Shown one piece after another: positions 1 through 5,426 of a DNA stretch of 6,413 nucleotides (positions within the stretch are counted from its first letter, which is position 1; every line of letters begins with the position of its first letter). The DNA is taken from positions 1 through 6,413 of the forward strand of contig JABMMO010000174.1 of NCBI GenBank assembly GCA_013205455.1. Reading direction: 5' to 3'. The notes below the pieces were generated by a model, which saw nothing but the letters and a program-made list of their open reading frames with translations, was not told the origin of the DNA and ran no database searches. The position numbers were made by a program, and so were the translations under genes. The DNA is from Actinomycetota bacterium. Lineage in GTDB: Bacteria; Actinomycetota; Actinomycetes; Nanopelagicales; Nanopelagicaceae.

Positions 1-1
1 C

Positions 2-463
2 CAATATGCGGTGGAAACTTTCGTAGGTCGAGTAACTGGCGGTGGCGATCTAGCTAAGCGCGCATCTGGATTCGGATTGCCGGCTTACAACATTGATGGT
101 CAAGATGTTCTTGAAGTTCGTAAGTATGTTTCCGAAGCCCGTGAGCGTGCGCTTGCTGGCGAAGGTCCAACCTTCATAAATGCACTTACATATAGGTATT
201 ACGGCCATAACGTAGGCGAAAAAGGGCAATACCGAACCCAAGAAGAAATCGCCCAATGGCGAACCACTCAAGATCCAATCGATAAATTTACTGAAGTAGT
301 TATCTCTTCTGGATTTGCCACTCAAGCTGAAGTCGAAGAACTCCGAGCATCAGTTCGTAAAGAAATTGAAGAAGCTGTTGCTTTCGCCGAATCTTCACCA
401 GAGCCAGAAATTGCATCAATCACCCAAGGGGTAGATTCAGGAAAGTTAGGAGTACAACTATGA
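2..463 (+). CDS. TPP-dependent dehydrogenase E1 component, alpha subunit (3' part; pyruvate/acetoin dehydrogenase type)
   Basis: This is the C-terminal part of an E1 alpha subunit, cut by the left edge; the frame is open from base 2, and the GTG at 11 is internal, not the start. The first residues, QYAVET, match the stretch just after the TPP-binding region of the family (usually NNQYA or NNGYA). The segment TYRYYGHNVGEKGQYR (codons at 188-235) corresponds to the conserved TYR-x-x-GH-x-x-GD-x-x-YR block, followed by EEI-x-x-W and DPI. E1 alpha pairs with E1 beta to bind TPP and decarboxylate a 2-oxo acid or cleave an acetoin-like compound, normally passing the acyl group to a lipoyl E2. About 153 of a usual 320-370 residues are present. 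The stop overlaps the E1 beta start (ATGA at 460-463), so the two are translationally coupled. In the GH block, Asn and Glu stand where Ser/His and Asp are common, which resembles acetoin-type more than PDH-type sequences. The substrate cannot be assigned. Confidence 0.88.
   Translation, partial: QYAVETFVGRVTGGGDLAKRASGFGLPAYNIDGQDVLEVRKYVSEARERALAGEGPTFINALTYRYYGHNVGEKGQYRTQEEIAQWRTTQDPIDKFTEVVISSGFATQAEVEELRASVRKEIEEAVAFAESSPEPEIASITQGVDSGKLGVQL
448..452 (+). promoter_or_regulatory. Ribosome binding site of the E1 beta gene
   Basis: AGGAG lies 7 nt before the ATG at 460, inside the last codons of the alpha subunit gene. Together with the 4-nt stop/start overlap it fixes the beta start. Confidence 0.75.
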
Positions 464-1446
464 CAACTGAGGTAAAGGCCGTTACCCCAACATATTCTGA
501 AGCATTCCAATCTGGCGTGCGCGAAGAGATGAATCGCAATAAGAAAATATTTATTATCGGCACTGACTTGGTAGAACGTGGTGGCCACTTTGCACAAGTA
601 AAAGGCATCGCGCAAGAGTTCGGTACTAAGCAAGTTCGGGATGCACCAATCTCTGAAGCTGCGATGATTGCAGCAGGTATGGGCGCAGCGATGTACGGCT
701 GCCATCCAATTGTGGATTTAAATTTCATTGATTTCTCACTTGGTGCGATGGATGAAATCATCAACCAAGCTGCAAAAATTCGATTTATGTTTGACCGGCC
801 AGTTCCGCTAGTAATTAGAGCAACCTCAGGTGTTGCACTTGGTGGCGCTCACCATTGCAACTCGCTCGAATCTTTCTTCGCGCATACCGCTGGGCTTTCT
901 CTTGCAGTTCCTTCAACTCCTATGGATGTGAAGGGTCTAATTAAGACCGCACTTCGTAACGAAGACCCAGTCATATTCTTAATGCATAAAAAGTTGTCCG
1001 GTATCCGTGGCGAAATTGGCTACGAGAATTACTTTGTACCATTCGGTAAAGCGAAAACTGTTAAAGCTGGTAAAGATGCCGCAATCATCACTTACGGTTA
1101 TTCTGCTGTAACTGCAACTAAAGCGGCACAAGCTCTGGAGGCAGAAGGAATATCGGTAGAAGTCATTGATTTACGTACACTTTATCCAATTGATCAGGAT
1201 GCCATTGATGCGGCAGTTACAAAATTTGGTCGCGTAGTCGTACTAGATGAAGCGCCATTATTCGGTTCTATCACTGCAGAAATCGCCGCAACTGCTTCTG
1301 AACGCAATTTCAAATCCTTAAAGGGTCCAATTGTTAGAGTTGGCGCAGTCCGGGCACCACTGAGTGCAAACCCAGCAATGTCTGAGGCTGCAATTCCTTC
1401 AGTGGATCAAATATCCAAAGCGGTTAAACAAGTTATGTCTTACTAA
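460..1446 (+). CDS. TPP-dependent dehydrogenase E1 component, beta subunit
   Basis: This is a complete 328-residue E1 beta subunit, the usual length for the pyruvate/acetoin/2-oxoisovalerate dehydrogenase family. The N-terminal pyrimidine-binding domain shows the PISEA motif, with Glu66 as the expected activator of the TPP aminopyrimidine. It continues with MDEIINQAAKIRFMF and GGAHHCNSLESFFAH, which holds the conserved active-site His region. The C-terminal transketolase-like domain (about 195-328) shows ISVEVIDLRTLYPID and VVVLDEAP, typical of the subunit-association and E2-binding half. It would form an alpha2beta2 heterotetramer with the upstream alpha subunit in the cytoplasm. The family's usual HxPGL turn reads HTAGL here. 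No E2 or E3 gene follows; the next gene is a short-chain dehydrogenase 12 bp downstream. The family is secure. Whether the enzyme feeds a lipoyl E2 and which 2-oxo acid or ketol it uses are unknown. Confidence 0.95.
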   Translation: MTTEVKAVTPTYSEAFQSGVREEMNRNKKIFIIGTDLVERGGHFAQVKGIAQEFGTKQVRDAPISEAAMIAAGMGAAMYGCHPIVDLNFIDFSLGAMDEIINQAAKIRFMFDRPVPLVIRATSGVALGGAHHCNSLESFFAHTAGLSLAVPSTPMDVKGLIKTALRNEDPVIFLMHKKLSGIRGEIGYENYFVPFGKAKTVKAGKDAAIITYGYSAVTATKAAQALEAEGISVEVIDLRTLYPIDQDAIDAAVTKFGRVVVLDEAPLFGSITAEIAATASERNFKSLKGPIVRVGAVRAPLSANPAMSEAAIPSVDQISKAVKQVMSY

Positions 1447-1447
1447 A

Positions 1448-1452
1448 AAGGA
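1448..1452 (+). promoter_or_regulatory. Ribosome binding site of the SDR gene
   Basis: AAGGA lies 6 nt before the ATG at 1459, in the 12-bp gap after the E1 beta stop. It supports this start and an operon with the E1 genes. Confidence 0.75.
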
Positions 1453-1458
1453 ATCAAA

Positions 1459-2271
1459 ATGAGTAAAAGCGCTTTTAGCCTAGATGGCAAAGTAATCGTA
1501 ATTACCGGCGCTGCTGGTGGAATCGGTATGGAAGTTTGCCGACAACTTGGCGGCGATGGTGCCAAATTAATAATGGCTGATATCGACGAAGTTGGTCTTG
1601 CTGCCGGTAAAGCAGAACTTAAAGCTCGCGGAATATCTGCAGTTACTTTCAAGGCAAATTCCAGCGTTGAAGCTGATGTAATTGCGCTCTTTAAATTTAT
1701 TGCTAAAGAGTTCGGCATGGCCGACATTTTGGTAAATAACGCTGCTGCAGGAACTCACACGCCACCGCAAGATACAACTTTAGAAATCTGGGATACCGTT
1801 ATCGGAACTTCGTTAACCGGATACTTCCTAAACGCTCGCGAGTTTTCTAAATTGGTTATTGCTGCAAAGAAGCCTGGCGCAATTGTAAATATAAGTTCAA
1901 TTGCTGGTAGCTCTGCAATCGGCCGCGGCAACTTTGCTTACAGCGTTGCTAAAGGTGGTGTTAACCAAATGACTCGTGAGCTTGCGATTGAATGGGCGAA
2001 GTCAAAAATTCGCGTTAATGCGATTCAACCTTGCTCGGTAAATACCCCTGGTTGGCGCAAGTGGGTTGAGACTGAAGGCGAAAAAGCGAAACCCTTAATG
2101 GAGTTATTAGTTCGCGGAATTCCAATGGGTCGAGTCGCTGAACCTGAAGATATCGCTCACGCAGTGCACTTCTTGGCCAGCGATGCCGCCGCCATGGTGA
2201 CCGGAACGATCCTTCCAGTTGATGGCGGAAACCTTGCTTATAACGCTGGTGGCACCCTGGGAGATTACTAA
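1459..2271 (+). CDS. Short-chain dehydrogenase/reductase (classical SDR, NAD-preferring type)
   Basis: This 270-residue classical SDR would oxidise or reduce an alcohol/keto group with a nicotinamide cofactor. The Rossmann glycine motif TGAAGGIG is at 16-23. Asp41 at the end of beta-2 (MADID) is the usual sign of NAD(H) rather than NADP(H) preference. NNAA at 93-96 corresponds to the NNAG motif. The catalytic pair YSVAK is at 161-165, with Ser147 (NISS) as the third member. The C-terminus carries RVNAIQPCSVNTPG and the VTGTILPVDGG signature. The helix-4 position that normally carries the tetrad Asn (DxNLxG) reads GTSLTG, with Ser118 in its place. Context suggests action on a sugar acid or a ketol linked to the E1 enzyme. 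Close functional classes by general appearance are gluconate 5-dehydrogenase, 2-keto-3-deoxy-acid dehydrogenase and 3-oxoacyl-ACP reductase. I cannot choose among them from sequence alone. Confidence 0.93.
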   Translation: MSKSAFSLDGKVIVITGAAGGIGMEVCRQLGGDGAKLIMADIDEVGLAAGKAELKARGISAVTFKANSSVEADVIALFKFIAKEFGMADILVNNAAAGTHTPPQDTTLEIWDTVIGTSLTGYFLNAREFSKLVIAAKKPGAIVNISSIAGSSAIGRGNFAYSVAKGGVNQMTRELAIEWAKSKIRVNAIQPCSVNTPGWRKWVETEGEKAKPLMELLVRGIPMGRVAEPEDIAHAVHFLASDAAAMVTGTILPVDGGNLAYNAGGTLGDY

Positions 2272-2357
2272 AAGTCCGTTTTGTCAGCGTAATACTGGCT
2301 CTTTTCCGTGCCCCGTCTCACTATTTTCGTCATGCGGTAATTGCACGACTGGTCTAT

Positions 2358-2375
2358 TGTTGTTTACAAACAACA
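2358..2375. promoter_or_regulatory. Perfect 18-bp palindrome, candidate operator of the adjacent GntR/FCD regulator
   Basis: TGTTGTTT and AAACAACA form an 8-bp inverted repeat separated by AC, ending 19 bp before the regulator start at 2395. The core reads TTGTTTACAA, a TTGT-N2-ACAA dyad. Short GT/AC dyads of this kind are typical of FadR-subfamily GntR operators. With only 2 nt between the arms it is a poor RNA hairpin, so a protein-binding DNA site is the better reading. Its place at the presumed promoter suggests autoregulation. The assignment to this regulator is inferred from proximity and motif type. Confidence 0.6.
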
Positions 2376-2382
2376 GTTTAAC

Positions 2383-2387
2383 GGGAG
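2383..2387 (+). promoter_or_regulatory. Ribosome binding site that sets the GntR start at 2395
   Basis: GGGAG lies 7 nt before ATG 2395. The in-frame TTG at 2341 lies upstream of the palindrome and has no Shine-Dalgarno at proper spacing, so 2395 is preferred. Confidence 0.75.
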
Positions 2388-2394
2388 TAACAAA

Positions 2395-3117
2395 ATGGCA
2401 CTTAAACCTCTAGGACTTGGGCTCGCTTCACGTCGGGTACTTTCCGATGTCGTAACTGATGATTTACGCGATGCAATTATTTCGCATGATTTAGAACCGG
2501 GTCGGCGAATAGCTGAAGATGAATTAGCGTTACAGATGGGCGTATCACGCGGACCAATTCGCGAAGCCCTAATGCGGTTAGATCGCGAAGGTTTAGTAAC
2601 TATAGAACGACATAAAGGCGCGCGCGTAGCGTCATGGGATGACACTGACATTCAAGAGATCTATTCGATGCGAAGCGCGCTAGAAGTTCTAGCCATTGAG
2701 TGGGCTTGCAAGAACGCCACCGCTTCAGATTTGAAAGCAATGGAAGAAATCCTAAATATATACAGTAAGTTAAGTGAAAAACAACGGACGCCTCGTGAAG
2801 TCAGCCGATTAGATTTGGAATTCCACACGGCGCTATTTGCTGCAGCCCATCATGCACGCCTCTTTAAAACTTGGGAAGTTCTGCGTTCGCAAATCCATGC
2901 GTTCTTGGTCTACACCTGGTCGCAAGATGGGAAAATTAATAAAGTATTTTTACCTCAATGGGGCCCAGACCACAAAGTATTTGTGGAAATTATTAGAAAT
3001 AAGCAGGTCGAAAAAGCAAAAGAGACTGTAATTCGCCATATAGAACGCGGATTGGCTCGAGTTGAAACTCACTTTATTGAAGAACCAAAGCCAAAAAAGA
3101 AAGTAACTAAGCGCTAA
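2395..3117 (+). CDS. GntR-family transcriptional regulator, FadR subfamily (FCD domain)
   Basis: This 240-residue DNA-binding regulator probably responds to an acid-sugar or other organic-acid metabolite. The winged helix-turn-helix occupies about 15-80. It contains LRDAIISHDLEPGRRIAEDELA and the recognition helix VSRGPIREALMRL (50-62), the GntR hallmark. The all-helical FCD ligand domain follows (about 85-225). It shows Asp140 and His144 (DLEFH), His193 (DHKVF) and His215 (RHIERG), the spacing of the metal-binding site seen in many FCD proteins. The last 12 residues are rich in lysine and lie outside the domain. ATG 2395 was chosen over an upstream in-frame TTG because it alone has a ribosome binding site. 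The gene lies between the E1/SDR operon and the LDH2/dehydratase genes, and its stop overlaps the LDH2 gene's 3' end by 11 bp. It is the obvious candidate regulator of both flanking operons; whether it represses or activates them is not visible. Confidence 0.94.
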   Translation: MALKPLGLGLASRRVLSDVVTDDLRDAIISHDLEPGRRIAEDELALQMGVSRGPIREALMRLDREGLVTIERHKGARVASWDDTDIQEIYSMRSALEVLAIEWACKNATASDLKAMEEILNIYSKLSEKQRTPREVSRLDLEFHTALFAAAHHARLFKTWEVLRSQIHAFLVYTWSQDGKINKVFLPQWGPDHKVFVEIIRNKQVEKAKETVIRHIERGLARVETHFIEEPKPKKKVTKR

Positions 3118-4120
3118 GTTCTTTTATTGAACTCCAAATAGCTTCTGAAATTTGAATCGCCGCTTTATTCTTTTTTCGCTCGTTGTTTTCGACATCTCCT
3201 GGTACTAATACTGGGCGCTCTGGATTTGCTGGGGTAGTAGATCTAATCGCTTTTGTTGCTTCAGACATTTCATCTTTGAAAAATACGGTGCCAAAGAATT
3301 TCTCGGGATCGATTGCAATTAGCACCGTGCCAAACCCATGTGAATATCCAGCGTTCATTGAAGGATGATTTCCAGATAGCGCACCACCCAAAAGCTCTAT
3401 CATTAGGCTCACGCAATAGCCTTTATGGCCACCGAATGGAAGTATCGCTCCACCTGTATAAAAATCATCTGGATTTGTAGATTCATTTCCATCTTTATCA
3501 ATAACAGTTCCTAATGGAATTTTGCTGCCGTTTGCCCGAGCTACTCGTAACTTTCCTTCTGCGCTAGCGGCAGTTGCAAAATCAATTATAACCGGAACGT
3601 CATTTGAAGGTATCCCAACTGCAAGCGGGTTAGTTCCAAACAATCTGTCTCGGCCACCAAAAGCTGCTACTGTAGGATTTGCGTTGCACCACATCATCGA
3701 TATTAAATTCATACTTGCTAACGTTTCAATGTACTCACCTAACCGGCCAATATGGTTACATGAACTAATTGAGATTGCGCTAATTCCAAATTCTTTTGCT
3801 TTTTTAGCTGCAACTTCTACTGCGAATTTGCAGGCAATCTGTCCCCATCCCCAATGTCCATCCACCACAACAGTGCCACCGGTTTCGCGAACAATTGTTG
3901 GTACTGCTGCTGGGTCAATAACTTTCTTCTCAATTGAATTCGTATACTCAATCAACCGAATTATTCCGTGAGAGGCGTGCCCCGCCTCTTGCGCTTGCAC
4001 CAACGACTCTGCAACTGAGTCAGCATAATTTTTAGGGGTTCCGAACTTCTCCAAAATTTTCGCTGAGGTAGCGAGAACTTCGGCTCTTGATACTCCAATG
4101 TTTTTTACTTGGTCTGACAC
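3107..4120 (-). CDS. LDH2/malate dehydrogenase-type (YlbC family) NAD(P)-dependent 2-hydroxyacid dehydrogenase
   Basis: This 337-residue member of the LDH2/YlbC family is of normal length. The family includes malate, L-lactate, ureidoglycolate, 2,3-diketogulonate and delta-1-piperideine-2-carboxylate dehydrogenases or reductases, which do not have a classical Rossmann fold. Visible family motifs are ASHGIIRL with His51, CNHIGRLGEY with His123, FGTNPLAVGIP (161-171), IIDFATAASAEGK (178-190) and PFGGHKGYCVSLMIELLGG (228-246). The likely job is interconversion of a 2-oxo acid and a 2-hydroxy acid in the same sugar-acid pathway. The start is GTG (4120-4118), preceded at 6 nt by AAGGGG on the minus strand, a strong Shine-Dalgarno. 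It is transcribed divergently from the dehydratase gene and convergently with the regulator gene. The exact substrate cannot be told. Confidence 0.93.
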   Translation of the reverse strand: MSDQVKNIGVSRAEVLATSAKILEKFGTPKNYADSVAESLVQAQEAGHASHGIIRLIEYTNSIEKKVIDPAAVPTIVRETGGTVVVDGHWGWGQIACKFAVEVAAKKAKEFGISAISISSCNHIGRLGEYIETLASMNLISMMWCNANPTVAAFGGRDRLFGTNPLAVGIPSNDVPVIIDFATAASAEGKLRVARANGSKIPLGTVIDKDGNESTNPDDFYTGGAILPFGGHKGYCVSLMIELLGGALSGNHPSMNAGYSHGFGTVLIAIDPEKFFGTVFFKDEMSEATKAIRSTTPANPERPVLVPGDVENNERKKNKAAIQISEAIWSSIKELSA

Positions 4121-4126
4121 GGTTTA

Positions 4127-4132
4127 CCCCTT
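4127..4132 (-). promoter_or_regulatory. Ribosome binding site of the LDH2-type gene, supporting a GTG start
   Basis: On the minus strand this reads AAGGGG, 6 nt before the GTG at 4120-4118. There is no ATG nearby in frame with comparable support. Confidence 0.75.
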
Positions 4133-4138
4133 GACTGA

Positions 4139-4189
4139 TAGCGCAATATCGTTAACAATTAACAATTGAGGGTATCTGCGATTGCGCTA
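4139..4189. repeat. Widely spaced 9-bp inverted repeat in the divergent promoter region
   Basis: TAGCGCAAT (4139-4147) and its exact reverse complement ATTGCGCTA (4181-4189) flank 33 bp. The arm centres are 42 bp apart, about four helical turns, so proteins on both arms would face the same side of DNA. The arrangement suits a pair of half-sites or operators controlling both divergent genes, possibly by looping. The binding protein is unknown; the sequence differs from the palindrome in front of the GntR gene. Confidence 0.5.
4152..4165. repeat. Tandem 7-bp direct repeat TTAACAA
   Basis: Two adjacent copies of TTAACAA occupy the middle of the divergent promoter region, between the arms of the 9-bp inverted repeat. 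On the minus strand they read TTGTTAA, one base from the TTGTTTA half of the palindrome upstream of the GntR gene. They could be half-sites for that regulator, or simply AT-rich promoter sequence. Confidence 0.4.
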
Positions 4190-4206
4190 GAAATCAATAT
4201 CTGAAC

Positions 4207-4210
4207 GGAG
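4207..4210 (+). promoter_or_regulatory. Ribosome binding site that sets the dehydratase start at 4218
   Basis: GGAG lies 7 nt before ATG 4218. The TTG codon directly upstream (4215) would be only 4 nt from it, so the ATG is preferred. Confidence 0.7.
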
Positions 4211-4217
4211 AATTTTG

Positions 4218-5426
4218 ATGAAAGTTACCGGGTTAGAAACTATTCGCTTAGCAGAATTTCCAGCAATTTTATTTTTACAAGTGCATACCGATGAAGGGTT
4301 GATCGGTCTTGGCGAAAATTGTGTTGGTGTTGAGAGCGTTGAAACCTTTCTACATGAAAGCGTTGCACCGCGGCTATTAGGAAAGAACCCGCTAAATATC
4401 AATGAAATTCACGAGGTTTTACACCAAGACTTTATTGGTTTTAATGGCTCGTCGATTGCAGTTCGAGCAACTTCATCAATAGATATTGCGCTCTGGGATT
4501 TATTCGGCCAAGTAACTGGACAACCAATTTATCAGTTGCTCGGCGGCAAGGTGCGCGACAAAATTCGCGCTTACAACACATGCGCCGGTTCTGCTTATGC
4601 AAAAGGTTCTTCAAATATAGATCGGAATCGGAAAGCTCAACTCGGAACTGTCACGGATCATGAACATGAAGACTTATTTGCATTCTTAAATAACCCGGAA
4701 GATTTAGTGGCCAGCCTTAAGGCAATGGGTATGACTGCGATGAAGATTTGGCCATTTGATGAAGCTGCTATCAGATCTGGCGGCCAAACAATTCATAAGA
4801 AAGATTTATGGGAAGCTGTAGATTTATTTAAACGTGCCCGAGTAGCCGCTGGTGATGATTTCGACATCATGTTAGAGATGCACTCACTCTGGTCAACTCC
4901 GGCTGCAACCATAATTGCAAATGCCGTCGAGGAATATTCACCGTTCTGGTTTGAAGATCCAATTCGTAACGAGAGCACTGATGCGCTAATTAGATTAAAA
5001 AATTCAATAAATTTGCCGATTACAGTTGGTGAAACAACTGGTACTCGTTGGGATCATCATCGATTGCTTTCATCGAAAGCGGTTGACCATTTGATGTTGG
5101 ATCCAGGATGGGTCGGTGGCATTACTGAAGCTTCAAAAGTTATAGCGCTAGCTTCAACTTATGGCGTACCAGTTGCGCCACATGATTGCACTGGTCCGGT
5201 AGTACTAACGGTTGGAACTCATCTCGGTGTGGCTTATCCAAACGTAGAATTACAAGAGATGGTGCGCGCTTTTTACTATGGCTGGTACCAAGATATGGTC
5301 ACAGTACTTCCTAAATACGAAAATGGATTCTTAACGCCGCCAGCTACACCTGGGCTAGGCACCGCGCTGCAACCAGGCATAAATCAGCGCCCTGATGCAA
5401 TAGTTCGATGGAGTCGCCTTGGCTAA
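4218..5426 (+). CDS. Enolase-superfamily enzyme, mandelate racemase/muconate lactonizing type (probable sugar-acid dehydratase)
   Basis: This 402-residue protein has the two-domain architecture of the superfamily: an N-terminal capping domain (about 1-125) and a TIM-barrel domain. Enzymes of this type abstract the proton alpha to a carboxylate and, in most sugar-catabolic members, dehydrate an aldonate or aldarate to a 2-keto-3-deoxy acid. The Mg ligands appear to be Glu220 (LEMHSLW), Glu246 (FWFEDP) and Glu272 (VGETTG). His322 (APHDCTGP) with Asp295 (LMLDPGWVGGI) forms the usual His-Asp base dyad, and Glu347 (LQEM) completes the site. Lys176 (MKIWPFD) is at the second barrel strand and His222 follows the first ligand, as in galactonate-type enzymes. 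The first ligand is Glu, whereas Asp is usual (VDxH or VDAN). The gene leads an operon with the downstream kinase and is divergent from the LDH2-type gene. Racemase or cycloisomerase activity remains possible. Confidence 0.92.
   Translation: MKVTGLETIRLAEFPAILFLQVHTDEGLIGLGENCVGVESVETFLHESVAPRLLGKNPLNINEIHEVLHQDFIGFNGSSIAVRATSSIDIALWDLFGQVTGQPIYQLLGGKVRDKIRAYNTCAGSAYAKGSSNIDRNRKAQLGTVTDHEHEDLFAFLNNPEDLVASLKAMGMTAMKIWPFDEAAIRSGGQTIHKKDLWEAVDLFKRARVAAGDDFDIMLEMHSLWSTPAATIIANAVEEYSPFWFEDPIRNESTDALIRLKNSINLPITVGETTGTRWDHHRLLSSKAVDHLMLDPGWVGGITEASKVIALASTYGVPVAPHDCTGPVVLTVGTHLGVAYPNVELQEMVRAFYYGWYQDMVTVLPKYENGFLTPPATPGLGTALQPGINQRPDAIVRWSRLG
5410..5413 (+). promoter_or_regulatory. Ribosome binding site for the TTG start of the FGGY kinase
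   Basis: GGAG, inside the end of the dehydratase gene, lies 5 nt before TTG 5419. The nearby ATG at 5408 is in another frame that stops at once, so TTG is the only supported start. Confidence 0.6.

Larger units (their letters stand above)
2272..2394 (+). other. Intergenic region between the SDR gene and the GntR gene
   Basis: These 123 bp carry the likely promoter, operator and ribosome binding site of the regulator. I see no convincing GC-rich stem with a T-run after the SDR stop, so a Rho-independent terminator is not supported and read-through into the regulator is possible. TATTGT at 2355-2360 fits a loose TAnnnT -10 element just before the palindrome at 2358-2375, but no good -35 sits at the right spacing. 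Confidence 0.5.
4121..4217. promoter_or_regulatory. Divergent promoter region between the LDH2-type and dehydratase genes
   Basis: These 97 bp must hold both promoters. For the plus strand, TTGACT (4131-4136) with a 17-bp spacer to AACAAT (4154-4159), or TTGAGG (4166-4171) with a 16-bp spacer to TAGAAA (4188-4193), are plausible. For the minus strand, TTGATT (complement of 4192-4197) with a 17-bp spacer to TACCCT is a weak candidate. The region also holds a 9-bp inverted repeat and a tandem TTAACAA repeat. The individual promoter calls are tentative; the role of the region as a shared control region follows from the gene layout. Confidence 0.6.

Noticed and set aside
322..764. Two antisense open frames of 114 and 127 codons
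   Set aside because: Shadows of the E1 alpha and beta genes, which carry unmistakable family motifs across the region.
2272..2330. Possible Rho-independent terminator after the SDR gene
   Set aside because: T-rich tracts exist (TTTTG, CTTTTCC) but no GC-rich stem of useful length precedes them.
2341..2394. Upstream in-frame TTG start that would add 18 residues to the GntR regulator
   Set aside because: No ribosome binding site at proper spacing; it would place the palindrome inside the coding region. ATG 2395 has GGGAG at 7 nt and gives a normal-length protein.
2219..2413. 64-codon plus-strand open frame spanning the SDR end and the intergenic region
   Set aside because: It overlaps the SDR tail and the regulator start in another frame, crosses the operator palindrome, and shows no recognisable domain.
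3073..3131. Direct repeat TTTATTGAA (3073-3081 and 3123-3131) and short inverted arms AAGAAC/GTTCTT around the convergent gene ends, considered as a bidirectional terminator
   Set aside because: Arms are only 6 bp, AT-rich and 32 bp apart, and they lie in coding sequence; chance similarity in an AT-rich stretch is more likely.
3522..3971. 149-codon open frame on the plus strand
   Set aside because: It lies wholly antisense to the LDH2-type gene, whose family motifs run through the same stretch; the translation resembles no family I recognise and no ribosome binding site stands out.
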